Shown here: piece after piece, positions 32,274-32,501 of the stretch | Layout: each line of letters starts with the position of its first letter | How positions within the stretch are numbered: the stretch's first letter is position 1 | Assembly: GCA_025455785.1 (NCBI GenBank) | Contig: JALOLV010000003.1 | Coordinates: forward strand, 1-32,501 | Direction: 5' to 3' | From: Spirosomataceae bacterium | GTDB lineage: Bacteria > Bacteroidota > Bacteroidia > Cytophagales > Spirosomataceae | DNA: 32,501 nucleotides | Made by a program: the position numbers and the translations under genes | Notes under the pieces: generated by a model | The model's database searches: none | The model's input: only the letters and a program-made list of their open reading frames with translations | What the model was told of the DNA's origin: nothing

Positions 32274-32501
32274 ATGTTAGATAAAATCATACAGTTTTCG
32301 ATAAAAAACAAATTTATCGTTGGCTTACTCACGGCTGCCTTAGTATTGGTAGGCATATACAATTTGAGTAGGCTTCCTATTGATGCCCTACCCGATATTA
32401 CTAATAATCAGGTACAAGTCATTACCACCGCTCCCACTTTGGCAACCCAAGAAGTAGAGCAATTTATTACCTATCCCATCGAACAAACGATGAAAACGAT
32501 T
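32274..32501 (+). CDS. N-terminal part of a CusA/CzcA family RND efflux pump
   Basis: The frame opens at ATG 32274 and runs past the window end, giving 76 residues of a protein usually over 1000 long. The start MLDKIIQFSIKNKFIVG and the first transmembrane segment with the RLPIDALPDITNNQVQV motif are the signature of heavy-metal RND pumps (CusA, CzcA). The family exports Cu(I), Ag(I), Zn(II), Co(II) or Cd(II) through a tripartite complex. The metal cannot be told from this part. With the copper genes upstream, copper or silver is the likeliest, but the neighbouring mercury and DUF6660 genes leave room for others. No frameshift is visible in the part seen. Confidence 0.9.
   Translation, partial: MLDKIIQFSIKNKFIVGLLTAALVLVGIYNLSRLPIDALPDITNNQVQVITTAPTLATQEVEQFITYPIEQTMKTI

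Overview
The window looks like accessory DNA of a low-GC member of the Bacteroidota, probably in or near the Cytophagales. The evidence is TonB-dependent receptors with carboxypeptidase-regulatory-like N-termini, a C-terminal 3-coathanger-stack surface protein, families largely confined to this phylum (HYC_CC_PP, DUF6660, DUF2911, DUF3347, GDCCxxC), no clear Shine-Dalgarno sequences, and promoters of the TTG / TAnnTTTG type. All credible genes lie on the plus strand. I see no tRNA, rRNA or CRISPR array. These are identifications by eye; no database search was run.

Region 1 (1-5011) is a small defence-type cluster. It holds the tail of a SEC-C zinc-binding protein, a CapV-like patatin phospholipase and a CD-NTase, which together form the core of a CBASS anti-phage system. 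Next comes a serine recombinase pseudogene broken by a deletion of about 16 nt. A compact trio follows: an unknown 138-aa protein, a YqaE/Pmp3-like small membrane protein, and a Schlafen/AlbA_2-domain protein.

Region 2 (5098-12796) is one long copper operon ending in a hairpin terminator. It encodes a HYC_CC_PP secreted protein, a copper-type TonB receptor, an HMA-AraC regulator, a YncE-like propeller lipoprotein, a Tat-type multicopper oxidase, a periplasmic HMA protein and a DUF2911-DUF3347 fusion. Region 3 (12856-16098) has its own promoter and terminator and encodes a CopA Cu(I) ATPase, a CopZ-like chaperone and a small Cys/His-rich secreted protein. A SAM methyltransferase and a putative PD-(D/E)XK-type nuclease follow (16112-18117).

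Region 4 (18122-25542) encodes a PepSY membrane protein, a multicopper oxidase fused to an outer-membrane barrel (PcoA-PcoB-like), a di-heme cytochrome c peroxidase, a small secreted protein and a second TonB receptor. Region 5 (25610-28555) is a Crp/Fnr regulator, a rhodanese-metallo-beta-lactamase protein of persulfide dioxygenase type and an MFS transporter. Region 6 (28605-29883) is a compact mercury cassette (ArsR, MerTP fusion, GDCCxxC protein) with no merA in view. Region 7 (29949-32501) has a dead DUF6660 copy with its promoter, a seven-repeat propeller surface protein, an intact DUF6660 gene with a near-identical promoter layout, and the start of a CusA/CzcA-type RND pump cut by the window end.

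The genes suggest a layered response to copper and mercury: import or sensing at the outer membrane, periplasmic oxidation and sequestration, cytosolic chaperoning and ATP-driven export, and RND efflux. A defence cluster sits beside it. The least described pieces are the HMA-AraC regulator, the oxidase-barrel fusion, the DUF2911-DUF3347 fusion, the nuclease inside the metal island, and the AlbA_2/YqaE-like trio.
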